The notes beneath the pieces were generated by a model. It worked only from the letters and a program-made list of their open reading frames with translations, made no database searches and had not been told where the DNA came from. A stretch of DNA of 64,000 nt. It comes from Nipponacmea schrenckii. Lineage: Eukaryota > Mollusca > Gastropoda > Lottiidae. A program made the translations under genes and the position numbers. Positions 11,415-23,995 of this stretch are shown here, piece after piece. The stretch covers positions 39,204,338-39,268,337 of the forward strand of contig CM060199.1 in assembly GCA_030562195.1 (NCBI GenBank), given 5' to 3'. The number at the start of each line of letters is the position of its first letter. The stretch's first letter is position 1.

Positions 11415-11830
11415 CCGAGTAAAATATACAGGCGCAGTGTAGCATCAGATGTTTTGGAGGGGTAAGATTTCCCGATATCAGTAATAAAATGCCCGGTCGC
11501 AGGATAGAAGCAGGTGTTTTGGAGGTACGCATGTCCGATATCAGCTATGAAACACAGTGTAGCATCAGACGTTTTGGAAGGGTAAGATTCCCCGATATCA
11601 GTTATAGAATGCCCGGTCGCAGGATAGAAGCAGATGCTTTGGAGGGGCAAGCATGCCCGATACCAGTAATAGGATACCCGGTCGCAGTGTACCATAAGAC
11701 GTTTTTGTAGGCATGCCCGATATCAGCTTTGAGACGCAGTGTAGCCACAGACATTTAATAGGGGGGGGGGGCAGCAGATGATTTGGAAGGGCAAGCATTC
11801 CCGATACCCCGGTCGCATGGAACCAGACGA
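11415..11830 (+). repeat. Degenerate tandem repeat of about 55-66 bp, about 6 copies
   Basis: Copies share ATGCCCGGTCGCAGGATAGA, a GTTTTGGAGG motif and CCCGATATCAG. Unit length varies because of indels. A G run interrupts it at 11761-11771. It lies just upstream of the mucin-like gene's start codon, so it may fall in its promoter region. Confidence 0.8.
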
Positions 11831-11834
11831 TTTT

Positions 11835-13610
11835 TTATACAATATCAGCAATGGCGACAGGTACTCGACAAAGGTGAGAATAAACTTCCTGGCAACCAAC
11901 ACCCGGGACAGTTCTCATTAAAGGGAATTTCAGTTTTTGTTGGACACGCAGTTTTAATCACAGTTAACTTGCCTCATATACAAAGTTCTTCAATTATACA
12001 AGAAAATAGCTAACAAATGAAACCAACAAATATTTTAGCCAAAAATTTAGTGTCAGAGTTATTCTCCAAAAACTCTAATACAAAAAAAAAAAAAAAAAAA
12101 TTAGAGGACTATATTTAGGTTGCCATTATATTTATCATTTGACAAGTTACGCGAGTTTCGCCTTTAAGATCCAGCTCTGGTGATTTTTATTCGATCGAAT
12201 GATTATGTGAATTTTTATCCTTCAAATCTGTCTTACTTTGTCAATTAATCCTACCCCTCGAATGTATTGCCGGGGATATTGTATAACACCCCGATACAGC
12301 CGCTGTGCCTCCCTTTCGATGATCTTTGAAAGAGGACAGCTTTATAATATATTACTATGAATGAATCATACAGATCTTGTAAACGACAACTCGGGGTTAA
12401 CGAAGAGCATCGTATATAGATTTTAAAACCCTTGAAAACGATTTTATCCGGTGGTATCAGGTGTGTATAGCTTCTCATAGAAATGTCTAGATGAAGCCGG
12501 TAACGATTTGGCTTTCATATATAAAATGAAACAAATTTGGCTATTGCCATGGTAACAATTCGCACAAACTAGCGATCAGATCGGAGACGCAAATCATGAA
12601 GCTGTACATTAAAATGAAATTTGGCTATTCAAATTTTACTAGAATTTTAGTCCAAGTTATTTTTACTAATTTAATTTAGTTCACTGGAATATTTTGAAAT
12701 ATGATGAACACCGAAAATTCGAACCCATTAGATCTATTGAATCGACTGAAGTATAATTATCATTTTAAAACAACGACTTACACAATCAAATTGTTAATGT
12801 TACATTTTCAGAAAGAATTGTCAAAAAAGCAAACTTGTTAACAAATATTGAAATTAGTCTGCCAATTCTTTTTTTTTTAATTTGGAAGCCGAAAATATTA
12901 TTGATGGTCCTGCCTTTTAAAATTTTTCAAATTTTAGATTCTGTTTTATTATTTAAAAGACATAGAAAGTTAAATACAAAAATTGTATTTCCGAATGATA
13001 AAAATGATAGAGAAAAATGAGCGGAATAGAATATTTAGGTACATTGCAATTTTCAGTCCCTATACTAGCACACCGATACTAGTAGACGTCAGTTTTAAAA
13101 ACGTAATATAATTGTGTCCTACCTGTAAGGTGGAGTTGAGTATCGAAGCTTCGCAATCCAACTGATTAGAATACTAGAAGGCTTTTCTTTAATATAGTCA
13201 TTATTATCTTAGACAACCAAGATAAATATTACGTTGCTACAACAATTCGAGCCACAGCGCGGTGAACATGCAAATGAGCTGATGCGTGCATTTCTATATT
13301 TTTTTCTGTTTTGTTTATGGATTAACTGTAATTTCAACATTAGATCAAATTTCTTAATCTTTTTAATTCGTTTTTTTTAAAAATATTATTTCATATACAA
13401 AGTTTTAGATTGCTATTTGATATATTTAAAGCATTCAGATATTTGTTAATACGGGTAGAAAGCGCGATATTGCCCACTTCTTGGTGTTAGTGAACTTTAT
13501 ATGAATTATAAATGTAAAAAACCCAATGGAATGAATCAATTCGATATCAAATTATCAAATAAAGTTTCAACTATAAACATAATTTATGTGAACATTCTCA
13601 AGTAGACTGA
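11835..13610. other. Gene-free AT-rich stretch
   Basis: Only short random frames are present. There is an A run at 12083-12101. Nothing can be supported. Confidence 0.35.
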
Positions 13611-13614
13611 AACC

Positions 13615-16545
13615 AGGACAACTATTTCAAAAAGACACTTACTGGAACTAGTAAACCATCTTAAATAGACACTTACTGAAACTAGTAAACCATCTCAAAT
13701 AGACACTTACTGAAACTAGTAAACCATCTCAAATAGACACTTACTGAAACTAGTAAACTATCTCAAATAGACACTTACTGAAACTAGTAAACCATCTTTA
13801 AATAGACACTTACTGAAACTAGTAAACCATCTCAAATAGACACTTACTGAAACTAGTAAACTATCTTAAATAGACACTTACTGAAACTAGTAAACTATCT
13901 TAAATAGACACTTACTGAAACTAGTAAACTATCTTAAATAGACACTTACTGAAACTAGTAAACTATCTCAAATAGACACTTACTGAAACTAGTAAACCAT
14001 CTTAAATAGACACTTACTGAAACTAGTAAACTATCTTCAAATAGACACTTACTGAAACTAGTAAACTATCTTTAAATAGACACTTACTGAAACTAGTAAA
14101 CCATCTTAAATAGACACTTACTGAAACTAGTAAACTATCTCAAATAGACACTTACTGAAACTAGTAAACTATTTCAAAAAGACACTTACTGGAACTAGTA
14201 AACCATCTTAAATAGACACTTACTGAAACTAGTAAACTATCTCAAATAGACACTTACTGAAACTAGTAAACTATCTTAAATAGACACTTACTGGAACTAG
14301 TAAACCATCTTAAATAGACACTTACTGAAACTAGTAAACTATCTTAAATAGACACTTACTGAAACTAGTAAACTATCTTAAATAGACACTTACTGGAACT
14401 AGTAAACTATCTCAAATAGACACTTACTGAAACTAGTAAACTATCTTAAATAGACACTTACTGAAACTAGTAAACCATCTTAAATAGACACTTACTGGAA
14501 CTAGTAAACTATCTTAAATAGACACTTACTGAAACTAGTAAACTATCTCAAATAGACACTTACTGAAACTAGTAAACTATCTTAAATAGACACTTACTGA
14601 AACTAGTAAACTATTTCAAAAAGACACTTACTGGAACTAGTAAACTATCTCAAATAGACACTTACTGAAACTAGTAAACTATCTTAAATAGACACTTACT
14701 GAAACTAGTAAACTATCTCAAATAGACACTTACTGAAACTAGTAAACCATCTCAAATAGACACTTACTGAAACTAGTAAACTATTTCAAAAAGACACTTA
14801 CTGAAACTAGTAAACTATCTCAAATAGACACTTACTGAAACTAGTAAACTATCTCAAATAGACACTTACTGAAACTAGTAAACTATCTCAAATAGACACT
14901 TACTGAAACTAGTAAACCATCTTAAATAGACACTTACTGAAACTAGTAAACTATCTCAAATAGACACTTACTGAAACTAGTAAACTATCTTAAATAGACA
15001 CTTACTGAAACTAGTAAACTATCTCAAATAGACACTTACTGAAACTAGTAAACTATCTTAAATAGACACTTACTGAAACTAGTAAACTATCTTAAATAGA
15101 CACTTACTGAAACTAGTAAACTATCTTAAATAGACACTTACTGAAACTAGTAAACTATCTTAAATAGACACTTACTGAAACTAGTAAACTATCTTAAATA
15201 GACACTTACTGAAACTAGTAAACTATCTTAAATAGACACTTACTGAAACTAGTAAACTATCTTAAATAGACACTAACTGAAACTAGTAAACTATCTTAAA
15301 TAGACACTAACTGAAACTAGTAAACTATCTCAAATAGACACTTACTGAAACTAGTAAACTATCTCAAATAGACACTAACTGAAACTAGTAAACTATCTCA
15401 AATAGACACTACTGAAACTAGTAAACTATCTAAATAACACTAACTGAAACTAGTAACATCTCAAATAGACACTAACTGAAACTAGTAAACTATCTCAAAT
15501 AGACCTACTGAAACTAGTAAACTATCTCAAACAGACTCTTACTGAAACTAGTAAACTATCTCAAATAGACACTTACTGAAACTAGTAAACTATCTCAAAT
15601 AGACACTAACTGAAACTAGTAAACTATCTCAAATAGACACTAACTGAAACTAGTAAACTATCTCAAATAGACACTTACTGAAACTAGTAAACTATCTTAA
15701 ATAGACACTTACTGAAACTAGTAAACTATCTCAAATAGACACTAACTGAAACTAGTAAACTATCTCAAATAGACACTAACTGAAACTAGTAAACTATCTC
15801 AAATAGACACTACTGAAACTAGTAAACTATCTTAAATAGACACTTACTGAAACTAGTAAACTATCTCAAATAGACACTAACTGAAACTAGTAAACTATCT
15901 CAAATAGACACTAACTGAAACTAGTAAACTATCTCAAATAGACACTAACTGAAACTAGTAAACTATCTCAAATAGACACTTACTGAAACTAGTAAACTAT
16001 CTCAAATAGACACTAACTGAAACTAGTAAACTATCTAAATAGACTCTTACTGAACTAGAACATCTTAAATTAACTGAAACTAGTAAACTATCTCAAATAG
16101 ACTCTTACTGAAACTAGTAAACTATCTCAAATAGACACTAACTGAAACTAGTAAACTATCTTAAATAGACACTTACTGAAACTAGTAAACTATCTCAAAT
16201 AGACACTTACTGAAACTAGTAAACTATCTCAAATAGACTCTTACTGAAACTAGTAAACTATCTCAAACAGACTCTTACTGAAACTAGTAAACTATCTCAA
16301 ATAGACACTAACTGAAACTAGTAAACTATCTCAAATAGACACTAACTGAAACTAGTAAACTATCTCAAATAGACACTTACTGAAACTAGTAAACTATCTT
16401 AAATAGACACTTACTGAAACTAGTAAAACTAAATAGACCTTATGAAACTAGAACATCTAATAACCCTACTGAAACTAGTAAACTATCTTAAATAGACACT
16501 AACTTAAACTAGTAAACTATCTTAAAAAGACAGTAACTGAAACTG
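13615..16545 (+). repeat. 34-bp satellite-like array, about 86 copies (2.9 kb)
   Basis: The unit contains AAATAGACACTTACTGAAAC and TAGTAAACTATCT. Variants are spatially sorted: GGAACTAG and TTTCAAAAAGACAC types occur in the first half, and CACTAACTG types begin at about 15270. Stretches near 15405-15460, 16035-16075 and 16425-16475 contain many small deletions, which could be sequence errors or decay. Confidence 0.97.
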
Positions 16546-16549
16546 AATC

Positions 16550-17795
16550 ATTTGCAGAAATTGGACGAAAACACTATTAACTTCCTGGTTATTTCAAACC
16601 AGATTTCATGTTATTGATTTACGATTACAATTCTTGAAATGTTATCTCAAGGGCAGTAAAAGGTCGTTTGAAATAATATTTTTTATCTTTTCTTCAAGCT
16701 AATAATTTGGTTAGTAATTCAAATACCTTTTAAACTTGTAGGTTAATTTATAACTTTCTGTTTTATCTTTATGTAATACTCATGTTATTTTTTTAAATTA
16801 TTTTTTTATTTTTATTTTTTATTAAAAGGTATGTCAATAGCGTCTAAACTCCAAAGTTTAGCGTATTCGTTTCTTTTCCAAAATGAATGATAGTCTAAGA
16901 TAAACCAACCAGCATCCCTTCGTCAGAGATGTAGGTCAAAAGGAATGGGGCGTCTGTATGAAGTGAGCGTCTTAACTTGCTCAATCTACGGTTGAAAAGT
17001 TGAACGTAATACTCCATTTTTCCTATTTGTCTCTTTTGTTATTTTCTAGTTTACGATTGTGAAATGTCGAGTAAAGAATGACATGGGTATTTCAGTTCAT
17101 CATGGTAATATGAAGTCTTTGTTAATTTGTTGATTTTATATATTGTACTAATGACCCTTAAATAGAGACTAAAAGGAGGGTAGGTCGGTTTCAAGAGGGG
17201 CTATATTTCTTTTGTAACGTCAATTCTTAAAGAAAGATTCAGGTGACACGGAGATATTTCACGTTGATTTGTATAAGCAAATAAACAGTAAACTTGATTG
17301 TTTGTTTAACAGCAATTGCGAAATAGTCAAACAGATTTCAGAGGCTGCCTAATGACGTATACTGGGTAAGGGGCGGGATTGTGGGGTGTTAGGAAACCTG
17401 GAGATCACCATGACTACAAATATCAAGCCAATGAATATTCGATAGTCGACCTGGTTTGATTTTGGTGTTTATGAATTAGTTTGTAAAATTTACTACCAAT
17501 GTATGGTTCACAATAGATTAGTATTTTCCTCTATTACTAATCAGTACAGACTACAAATCTGACAGAGAAGAGAAACGCGTGATCTATCCCAAAAACACTC
17601 GAAGCGTTTATGAGCCACTTCAATTTGTATTCAAGTTTTTCAAGTTTTTATTTTGTAAGCGAATCCACTACTCAATTACTCAAAAATAACACTTGGAGTC
17701 AGAAATGGTGACACATTAGATCCTTGTCGTCAGTTTTTAAAAAAGTCCTTTTCCATACGAAAACCAAATATTTGATAGCGTCACTATTTGTAAAA
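16550..17795. other. Gene-free stretch
   Basis: AT-rich with no credible exon and no array. A poly-T/A-rich tract lies at about 16780-16830. Confidence 0.35.
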
Positions 17796-17799
17796 AACT

Positions 17800-18060
17800 T
17801 ATTAAGGTCTTAGAATGAACATAAGATTTGAAAATTTTAAACTTGGCCAATAAGTATTCTATTCATCAGTAAAAGTTACCATAAATAACATAAGTAATCA
17901 AATGGATTTAGCGTTTTACAAAAATGACTTAGTTTTGTCAGTTTTTCGGATTTTAAGGGTTGCTGTTACTTTATGATACCAGGTAAGTTCACTGATGAAT
18001 AAATACTCATATTGACCATTCTTGAGAACTGAAATTTTATGTTCATGCTAAGATATATTT
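17800..18060. mobile_element. Foldback element, family M1
   Basis: The left arm (GAATGAACATAAGATTTGAA) and right arm (GAACTGAAATTTTATGTTCA) are inverted. The right half has the family core ATACCAGGTAAGTTCACTGA. The left half is more diverged. Confidence 0.6.
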
Positions 18061-18114
18061 TGCGATAATAGTGACGTCACCAAACATTTAATTTTAGCAG
18101 AGATTATAGATAGT

Positions 18115-18452
18115 GAAGAGTGGACTAGGGTACCCTCTAGTGGGCAGAGGTTCGCGTAGACTGGGGTAACATCTAGTGGATAGAGTTTCGCGTAGACTGG
18201 GGTACCCACCCTCTAGTGGATAGAGGTTCGCGTAGACTGGGGTACCCTCTAGTGGATAGAGGTTCGCGTAAACTGGGGTACCCTCTAGTGGATAGAGGTT
18301 CGCATAGACTGGGGTACCCTCTAGTGGATAGAGGTTCGCGTAGACTGGGGTACCCTCTAGTGGATAGAGGTTCGCGTAGACTGGGGTACCCTCTAGTGGA
18401 TAGAGATGCTCATAGACTGGGGTACCCTCTAGCGGATAGAGGTTCGCGTAGT
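18115..18452 (+). repeat. 36-bp tandem array, about 9 copies
   Basis: The unit contains GGATAGAGGTTCGCGTAGAC and TGGGGTACCCTCTAG. Because 36 is a multiple of three, it leaves an open frame of about 80 codons, but nothing else suggests coding. Confidence 0.95.
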
Positions 18453-18459
18453 TTGCATT

Positions 18460-19740
18460 AATACATTCAGTACATAATACGTTAAAATAAAATGAAGTCC
18501 TACAGGTTTTTGGTTATACTAAGATAAAATCAGAGGTTCGTAGCTAGCGAATGATGATTAAATAAATTAAATTGTCCTATTTTAAACACAAGAAATCATT
18601 CTAGTTCAACGTTGTTTTTCTTTGGGTTTTTCAATGAAGGCTCAAAACGAAAAGGCCAATTCAAAATAATCCAAACGTGGTGTAATCAACTACACAACTG
18701 TAATTACGGTTTTAAAGATCAATCATTATCCCGCACTATTCAATATAGATGAATAGAAATATAAATTATTTATCAAGCCTATTTATTTTACAATACATGA
18801 GATCCAGTTACTATTTTAGTTTAATCTATTATGTTTGCCTCTGATTAAGATCATAATTCGAAAAGTATAAAATAGTCCTCAAAACTGACATGAAACCCCG
18901 GAGAGAATATGACCTTAAAATGGGCCCCCGTAGCCTAGTTAAGAATTGAAAAATCTACAGAACTTACAGTGTATTCAATAGGTGGTAATACAGCGGAAAT
19001 CTAAAACATAAATAAATTTTTTTCTTTCCTATTGATTATACTCTTTTTGAATAACAATGTAAAAGAAAACCTAAAAGCAGAAAGAGTGGACGTTTTGCTT
19101 TCGTTAAGCTTTCGTAAAACAGGCTCCTGGTTTTGAGTGGAATTGCATTTATCATAGACGTCCAATTGAAAATTGGAATGGTACAAATTGATGCTAAAAG
19201 TGTCTCTGATACTCATAAAAAAAATCAGAAAACCTCTTTACAATCTCTTAAAGTGTCTCTGAGTCAGACCACTCCCTGATTCATAAATATAGAGAAATCA
19301 AGCTCCAACAAGCGTTAAACCATATCATCTAGTTTTACAATAAGTGCACAAAAATCACGTTTATAAGACAACCGAGACAAAACAAATAAATAGAATGATT
19401 TTATTTATGAACAAACATGAATTGATTTTCTAGATTGTCGTGTACCGTATTTCAGAATTATATGCAATGTCTTTTCAATTATGTATGTGATTTATTAATA
19501 ATCTCCACTGGTAACAAAGATTTTTTTCAATTTTTATTTTCCAGAATTGTAATGGATTAATTGTCCATTTATCATTCTGAGTAGTATAATTCTACACACT
19601 AGGGATCAGATAAACTTAAATGAGGCATGTTCTTGAAATTAGTCAACTATGTTCTACAACTGAATTTTGTTTCCAGGTTTACAGTAACTCAGCTCTTAAC
19701 ACATTGACCAAATTCTTATAGTTCATTGGAATCCTAATAA
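18460..19740. other. Gene-free stretch with a foldback (M3) fragment
   Basis: At about 19140-19260 there is a fragment (GAAAATTGGAATGGTACAAA, then CTCTTTACAATCTCTTAAAG) that also occurs at 22340-22430 and resembles the ends of the long foldback at 54985-55305. No gene is supported. Confidence 0.4.
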
Positions 19741-19744
19741 CCAG

Positions 19745-19868
19745 ATTTTGACTTTTGATTTTAATTCGATTATTTTGATTTTAATTCGATTATTTTGATT
19801 TTAATTCGATTATTTTGATTTTAATTCGATTATTTTGATTTTAATTCGATTATTTTGATTTTAATTTG
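19745..19868 (+). repeat. 20-bp tandem array, about 6 copies
   Basis: Perfect repeats of ATTTTGATTTTAATTCGATT. The lack of divergence suggests a very recent expansion. Confidence 0.95.
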
Positions 19869-20299
19869 CATTTTTGTATTTGGTTACTAGTATCCTTTTA
19901 GGTCGCGTACAAAGAGAAAAATAGCGCCATGACAATATAGAATAAATACAGGAATATGGATAAAACGAATTTTTACCACTTAAATTGTTCTTTATCTCAA
20001 CAACCAACGATAAGGCAGTTAATATTTGTTCTTATCGTAACTATGACAACAATCATATCCATCGATTTATCTTTAAGTATGGTAATAAGACACTGTATTT
20101 ATTCTGAGCTATCAGGTTTAAGATTTACCAATATTTTACTGAAGTTAGGGCGAACTCATGGGAACGCAAGGGATCCTAATGTTATGCTGTCAATATACCT
20201 GAATAGACTAATAATGTACCCTAACAGTTTTGGTAATTAAAACCTTTATTTACGCAAAGCGGTATTGTATCACGGTTGTGATTTACAATCTAATATGTA

Positions 20300-20620
20300 C
20301 TAAGTAAGAAAAGAAGTTCTAATCTCGATCGGTGTGTGAAAGTTCGATGAAAATTGAATAAGTCATTTTCACTCATAATTCCAGTCCACCCTGCTGTAAA
20401 TGGGTACAGCTACTAGAAAGGATCCTTAACTATGAACCTTCGTTGTTATAAGATCAATGCTAAGAGATTTGGCCAAGGACCACCTGATAAAAAAGATCCC
20501 TGTCACAGCGGACTTGTGAACCTAAGTTGTTATCCTTCTATTATATAGTTGTTTCTTTCTTTTTTTCTAAGTAAACTGTATCACTACTCCATTCGTTTCA
20601 TTTCATTTTTTGAGAATCGA
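20300..20620 (+). mobile_element. tRNA-derived SINE (family B)
   Basis: The element has a B-box-like stretch AGTTCTAATCTCG near 20313 and a body with AAGGATCCTTAACTATGAAC. It ends in the tail ACTCCATTCGTTTCATTTCA. Minus-strand copies lie at 35875-36085, 37640-37900 and 53690-53965. The copy at 37640-37900 keeps an A-box-like CAGCACAGCAGTTAGAG. The 80-bp array at 22735-23600 is amplified from the body of this family. Confidence 0.6.
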
Positions 20621-20899
20621 ATAACATTGTGTTATAGAATCAATAATTTTTCAACCCATTCAACCCAATCTAGATATATTCGACTACTGTCGGCGGCCTG
20701 TTACAACACGATGAATTATCAATCAATCAATCACATGATTAAATTGTAATTGAAAAAATTTTTAGGCAAATTCGACATTTTTCTGATAAATTGCGAATCA
20801 AATTTTTCAATCTTAATTGAAATACAAGTTGAAAATCTCAAAATGAGTAGGCTGAAGCAAATTTTTCTCATTACATACTGCATTGTGTAACCCGTTTTC

Positions 20900-21130
20900 A
20901 GACGCCCATTATGACCAATGTGCAGAAAAATGTTAAGTAACACTCTATTCATTTCATTTCATTTGGCTTACAACTACATGGAACTTATAATCGTCACAAG
21001 CATAGTCCAGTAAGGTTGAACTCTAAGTTATACACCATATAATAATTATAATAAGTTAATCACAAAACGGTACATGAATAGAGACAATCCTGTTTACAAT
21101 ACAGTGCTGGTGAATATATACTTTAATTCA
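20900..21130. other. SINE tail and unannotated sequence
   Basis: A CACTCTATTCATTTCATTTCATTT tail is at about 20940-20964, which marks the end of another decayed SINE. The rest is not recognisable. Confidence 0.4.
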
Positions 21131-21134
21131 TGTA

Positions 21135-21570
21135 AGTTAAAGTGATACTGCATCTTAGAATGGACATACAATTTAACTTCTCGAGAATGGTCAATATGAG
21201 TATATAGTCATCATAGAACTTACCTGGTGTCATAAAGTAACAGAATCCCTTAAAATCTGGAAAACTTATAAAACTAAGTAATTATTATAACTAAAGTGAT
21301 ACTGCGTCTTACAATGGGCATACAATTTAACTTCTCGAGAATGGTCAATATGAGTATATAGTCATCATAGAACTTACCTGGTGTCATAAAGTAACAGAAT
21401 CCCTTAAAATCTGGAAAACTTATAAAACTAAGTAATTATTATAACTTAAAAGTGATACTGCGTCTTACAATGGGCATACAATTTAACTTCTCGAGAATGG
21501 TCAATATGAGTATATAGTCATCATAGAACTTACCTGGTGTCATAAAGTAACAAATCCCTTAAAATCTAAA
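21135..21570 (+). repeat. Three tandem copies (about 154 bp) of the M1 element
   Basis: Each unit runs from AAAGTGATACTGCGTCTTAC to about TAAGTAATTATTATAACT and contains ACTTACCTGGTGTCATAAAG. The units are almost identical, so the duplication is recent. The third is truncated at about 21560. Confidence 0.9.
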
Positions 21571-21579
21571 ATTAATAGT

Positions 21580-22735
21580 TTATATAATAAAGTATTTTTA
21601 TTGCATACATTACTAATGTCTTGATGTCATTCTAGATCTAAATAAAGAATAAATTCTGAAAATAATTATTTATTGGATATAAAGTGATATTCTTTAAGGC
21701 CAATTAATACAGTGTCAATATGATATAAGACATCTAGTATTCCTGGGCGGATAGGCAAAGATCCCTTAATCTGAAATTTAACGTTTGACTTATTACTGTA
21801 GAACCTTATGATTTTAGATGGTTTATTCTATGTATATGTCTGTGATAGAACTACTAGATAAAAAAAACTTAAAATTATTCAAGTTGGATAATAAGATTAT
21901 ATTCTTGAAATAATTCCAACGTTGAAAACAGATTTGAATGAATATTTTGGTATTCAGATTACCTGGGCAGGGACCAAAGGCCTGTTCATCTTTTGTTACA
22001 ACCTTTTCTGCATTAATTTATAAATTTGAAATTTATATTTTTCATTTAGGTATAGGTATATAGGATATCCAAGTAACTCGTGGATAAGGTTTTAATCCAC
22101 TCGTTTTGATATTTAATTGCATTTTTATTGATAATTACTATTTTTTCTTGATTCTTATTAATAAGGATTCTTTTATTATTATGGCACAGGTATACTATGT
22201 GAATATATTCAAATATTGGCCAAGTTTAAAAGTTTTTAATTTTATGTTCATTCTAAGACATAATATTCCTGCGAGGGATTGGGAAAAGATTTTCTTAATT
22301 AAGTTTGAGTGTGGGATACTGTACCAACCCGTGTTTGACTGAAAATTAGAATGGTACCAATTGATTCTATTGATGTCCCCGATACAAATACAAAAATTAG
22401 AAAAACTCTTTACAACCTCTTTACATGTTTATATCGTAAGACGTCATGCGGTCGTTAGGGTTCAAGCTATCTTGAGAGATATCATTTGAAATGAATTACC
22501 AACGTGATGGTGAATATTAAGTTACGAGGTATTCTTTTTGTGAATTGGTATTGTATATCATGATATTAAAAACTTAACGACCCTTTTATTTGGTCTTTTA
22601 TTCTTTGTTACCTATGACAAGTTGTTTCATGTTTAATTTGTTAATTGTTTTAATTTGGTAGGTTGCTAGGGTTTATTTTCATAGGTATATGTCATGAAGT
22701 CGTAGTTTTGATTAAACAGAAAGAAACAACTATAT
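21580..22735. other. Gene-free stretch with an M3 fragment
   Basis: AT-rich. The M3-type fragment at 22340-22430 matches that at 19140-19260. No exon can be supported. Confidence 0.35.
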
Positions 22736-23600
22736 TATACAAGTATAACAACTTAGGCTCACAGTTAAGGATCCTTTCTAGCAGCTGCACATTGGCCAAA
22801 CCTCTTGGCATTGATCTTATAAGGATAACAACTAAGGTTCATAGTTAAGGATCTTTTCTAGCAGCAGCACATTGGCCAAACCTCTTGACATTGATCTTAT
22901 AAGGATAACAACTAAGGTTCATAGTTAAGGATCTTTTCTAGCAGCAGCACATTGGCCAAACCTCTTGACATTGATCTTATAAGGATAACAACTTAGGCTC
23001 AAAGTTAAGGATCCTTTCTAGCAGCTGCACATTGGCCAAACCTCTTGGCATTGATCTTATAAGGATAACAACTTAGGCTCAAAGTTAAGGATCCTTTCTA
23101 GCAGCTGCACATTGGCCAAACCTCTTGGCATTGATCTTATAAGGATAACAACTTAGGCTCACAGTTAAGGATCCTTTCTAGCAGCTGCTCATTGGCCAAA
23201 CCTCTTGACATTGATCTTATAAGGATAACAACTAAGGTTCATAGTTAAGGATCCTTTCTAGCAGCAGCACATTGGCCAAACCTCTCGGCATCGATCTTAT
23301 AAAGATAACAACTAATGTTCATAGTTAAGGATCCTTTCTAGCAGCAGCACATTGGCCAAACCTCTTGGCATTGATCTTATAAAGATAACAACTAAGGTTC
23401 ATAGTTAAGGATCCTTTCTAGCAGCTGCACATTGGCCAAACCTCTTGACATTGATCTTATAAGGATAACAACTAAGGTTCATAGTTAAGGATCCTTTCTA
23501 GCAGCTGCACATTGGCCAAACCTCTCGGCATTGATCTTATAAGCATAACAACTAAGGTTCATAGTTAAGGATCCTTTCTAGCAGCTGCACATTGGCCACA
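22735..23600 (+). repeat. 80-bp tandem array derived from SINE family B, about 10 copies
   Basis: The unit contains AGTTAAGGATCCTTTCTAGC and ACATTGGCCAAACCTCTTGG. The same sequence occurs once in the single SINE copies, for example near 35885-35960 and 53740-53790. Units differ at a few linked positions (CTTAGGCTC versus CTAAGGTTC), which alternate along the array. Confidence 0.95.
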
Positions 23601-23754
23601 CCGCAGGTAGTATTGTTTAGGTAATGATATGTTACTAGTATACTAGACCCAGTTAAAATCTAGGGGTTTTAGACTAATAGTATATATTTAAGTATTGTTA
23701 ATTAGTACCTGTAACCTTACCATACTGTTGTCATCTTGAATAATGAACACAGTT

Positions 23755-23870
23755 TTTATGGTATACTACTCCTCTATTTATACAATAATACACAACGTTT
23801 CAACAATTACACTGTCGTCATCAGGTGAACAAGACTAAAATCATTGGAAGGATCGATCCCTGTTTTAATC
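23755..23870 (+). mobile_element. Fragment of a dispersed element with the AACGTTTCAA core
   Basis: CACAACGTTTCAACAATTAC followed by TGTCGTCATCAGG. The core recurs at 46600, in the 69-bp array, at 53400-53590 and, reversed, in the 43-bp array at 58050-58790. Its element type is unknown. Confidence 0.45.
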
Positions 23871-23995
23871 ACAGACCATAACCCCTTTATTATTATGTAT
23901 CCTATTTCATCTAGATTAACACTCATTGTACATCTATGTCTTCATTTATATCACAAATTACTCACCTTAATTCCCTTCTTTCATCTCTATTCTCT

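Noticed and set aside
13615..16545. CRISPR-like regular spacing in the 34-bp array
   Set aside because: Units are directly head to tail with no unique spacers, and the host is a eukaryote.
18216..18461. 81-codon frame (DRGSRRLGYPLV repeats)
   Set aside because: A 36-bp minisatellite read in frame, with no signal, splice or family support.
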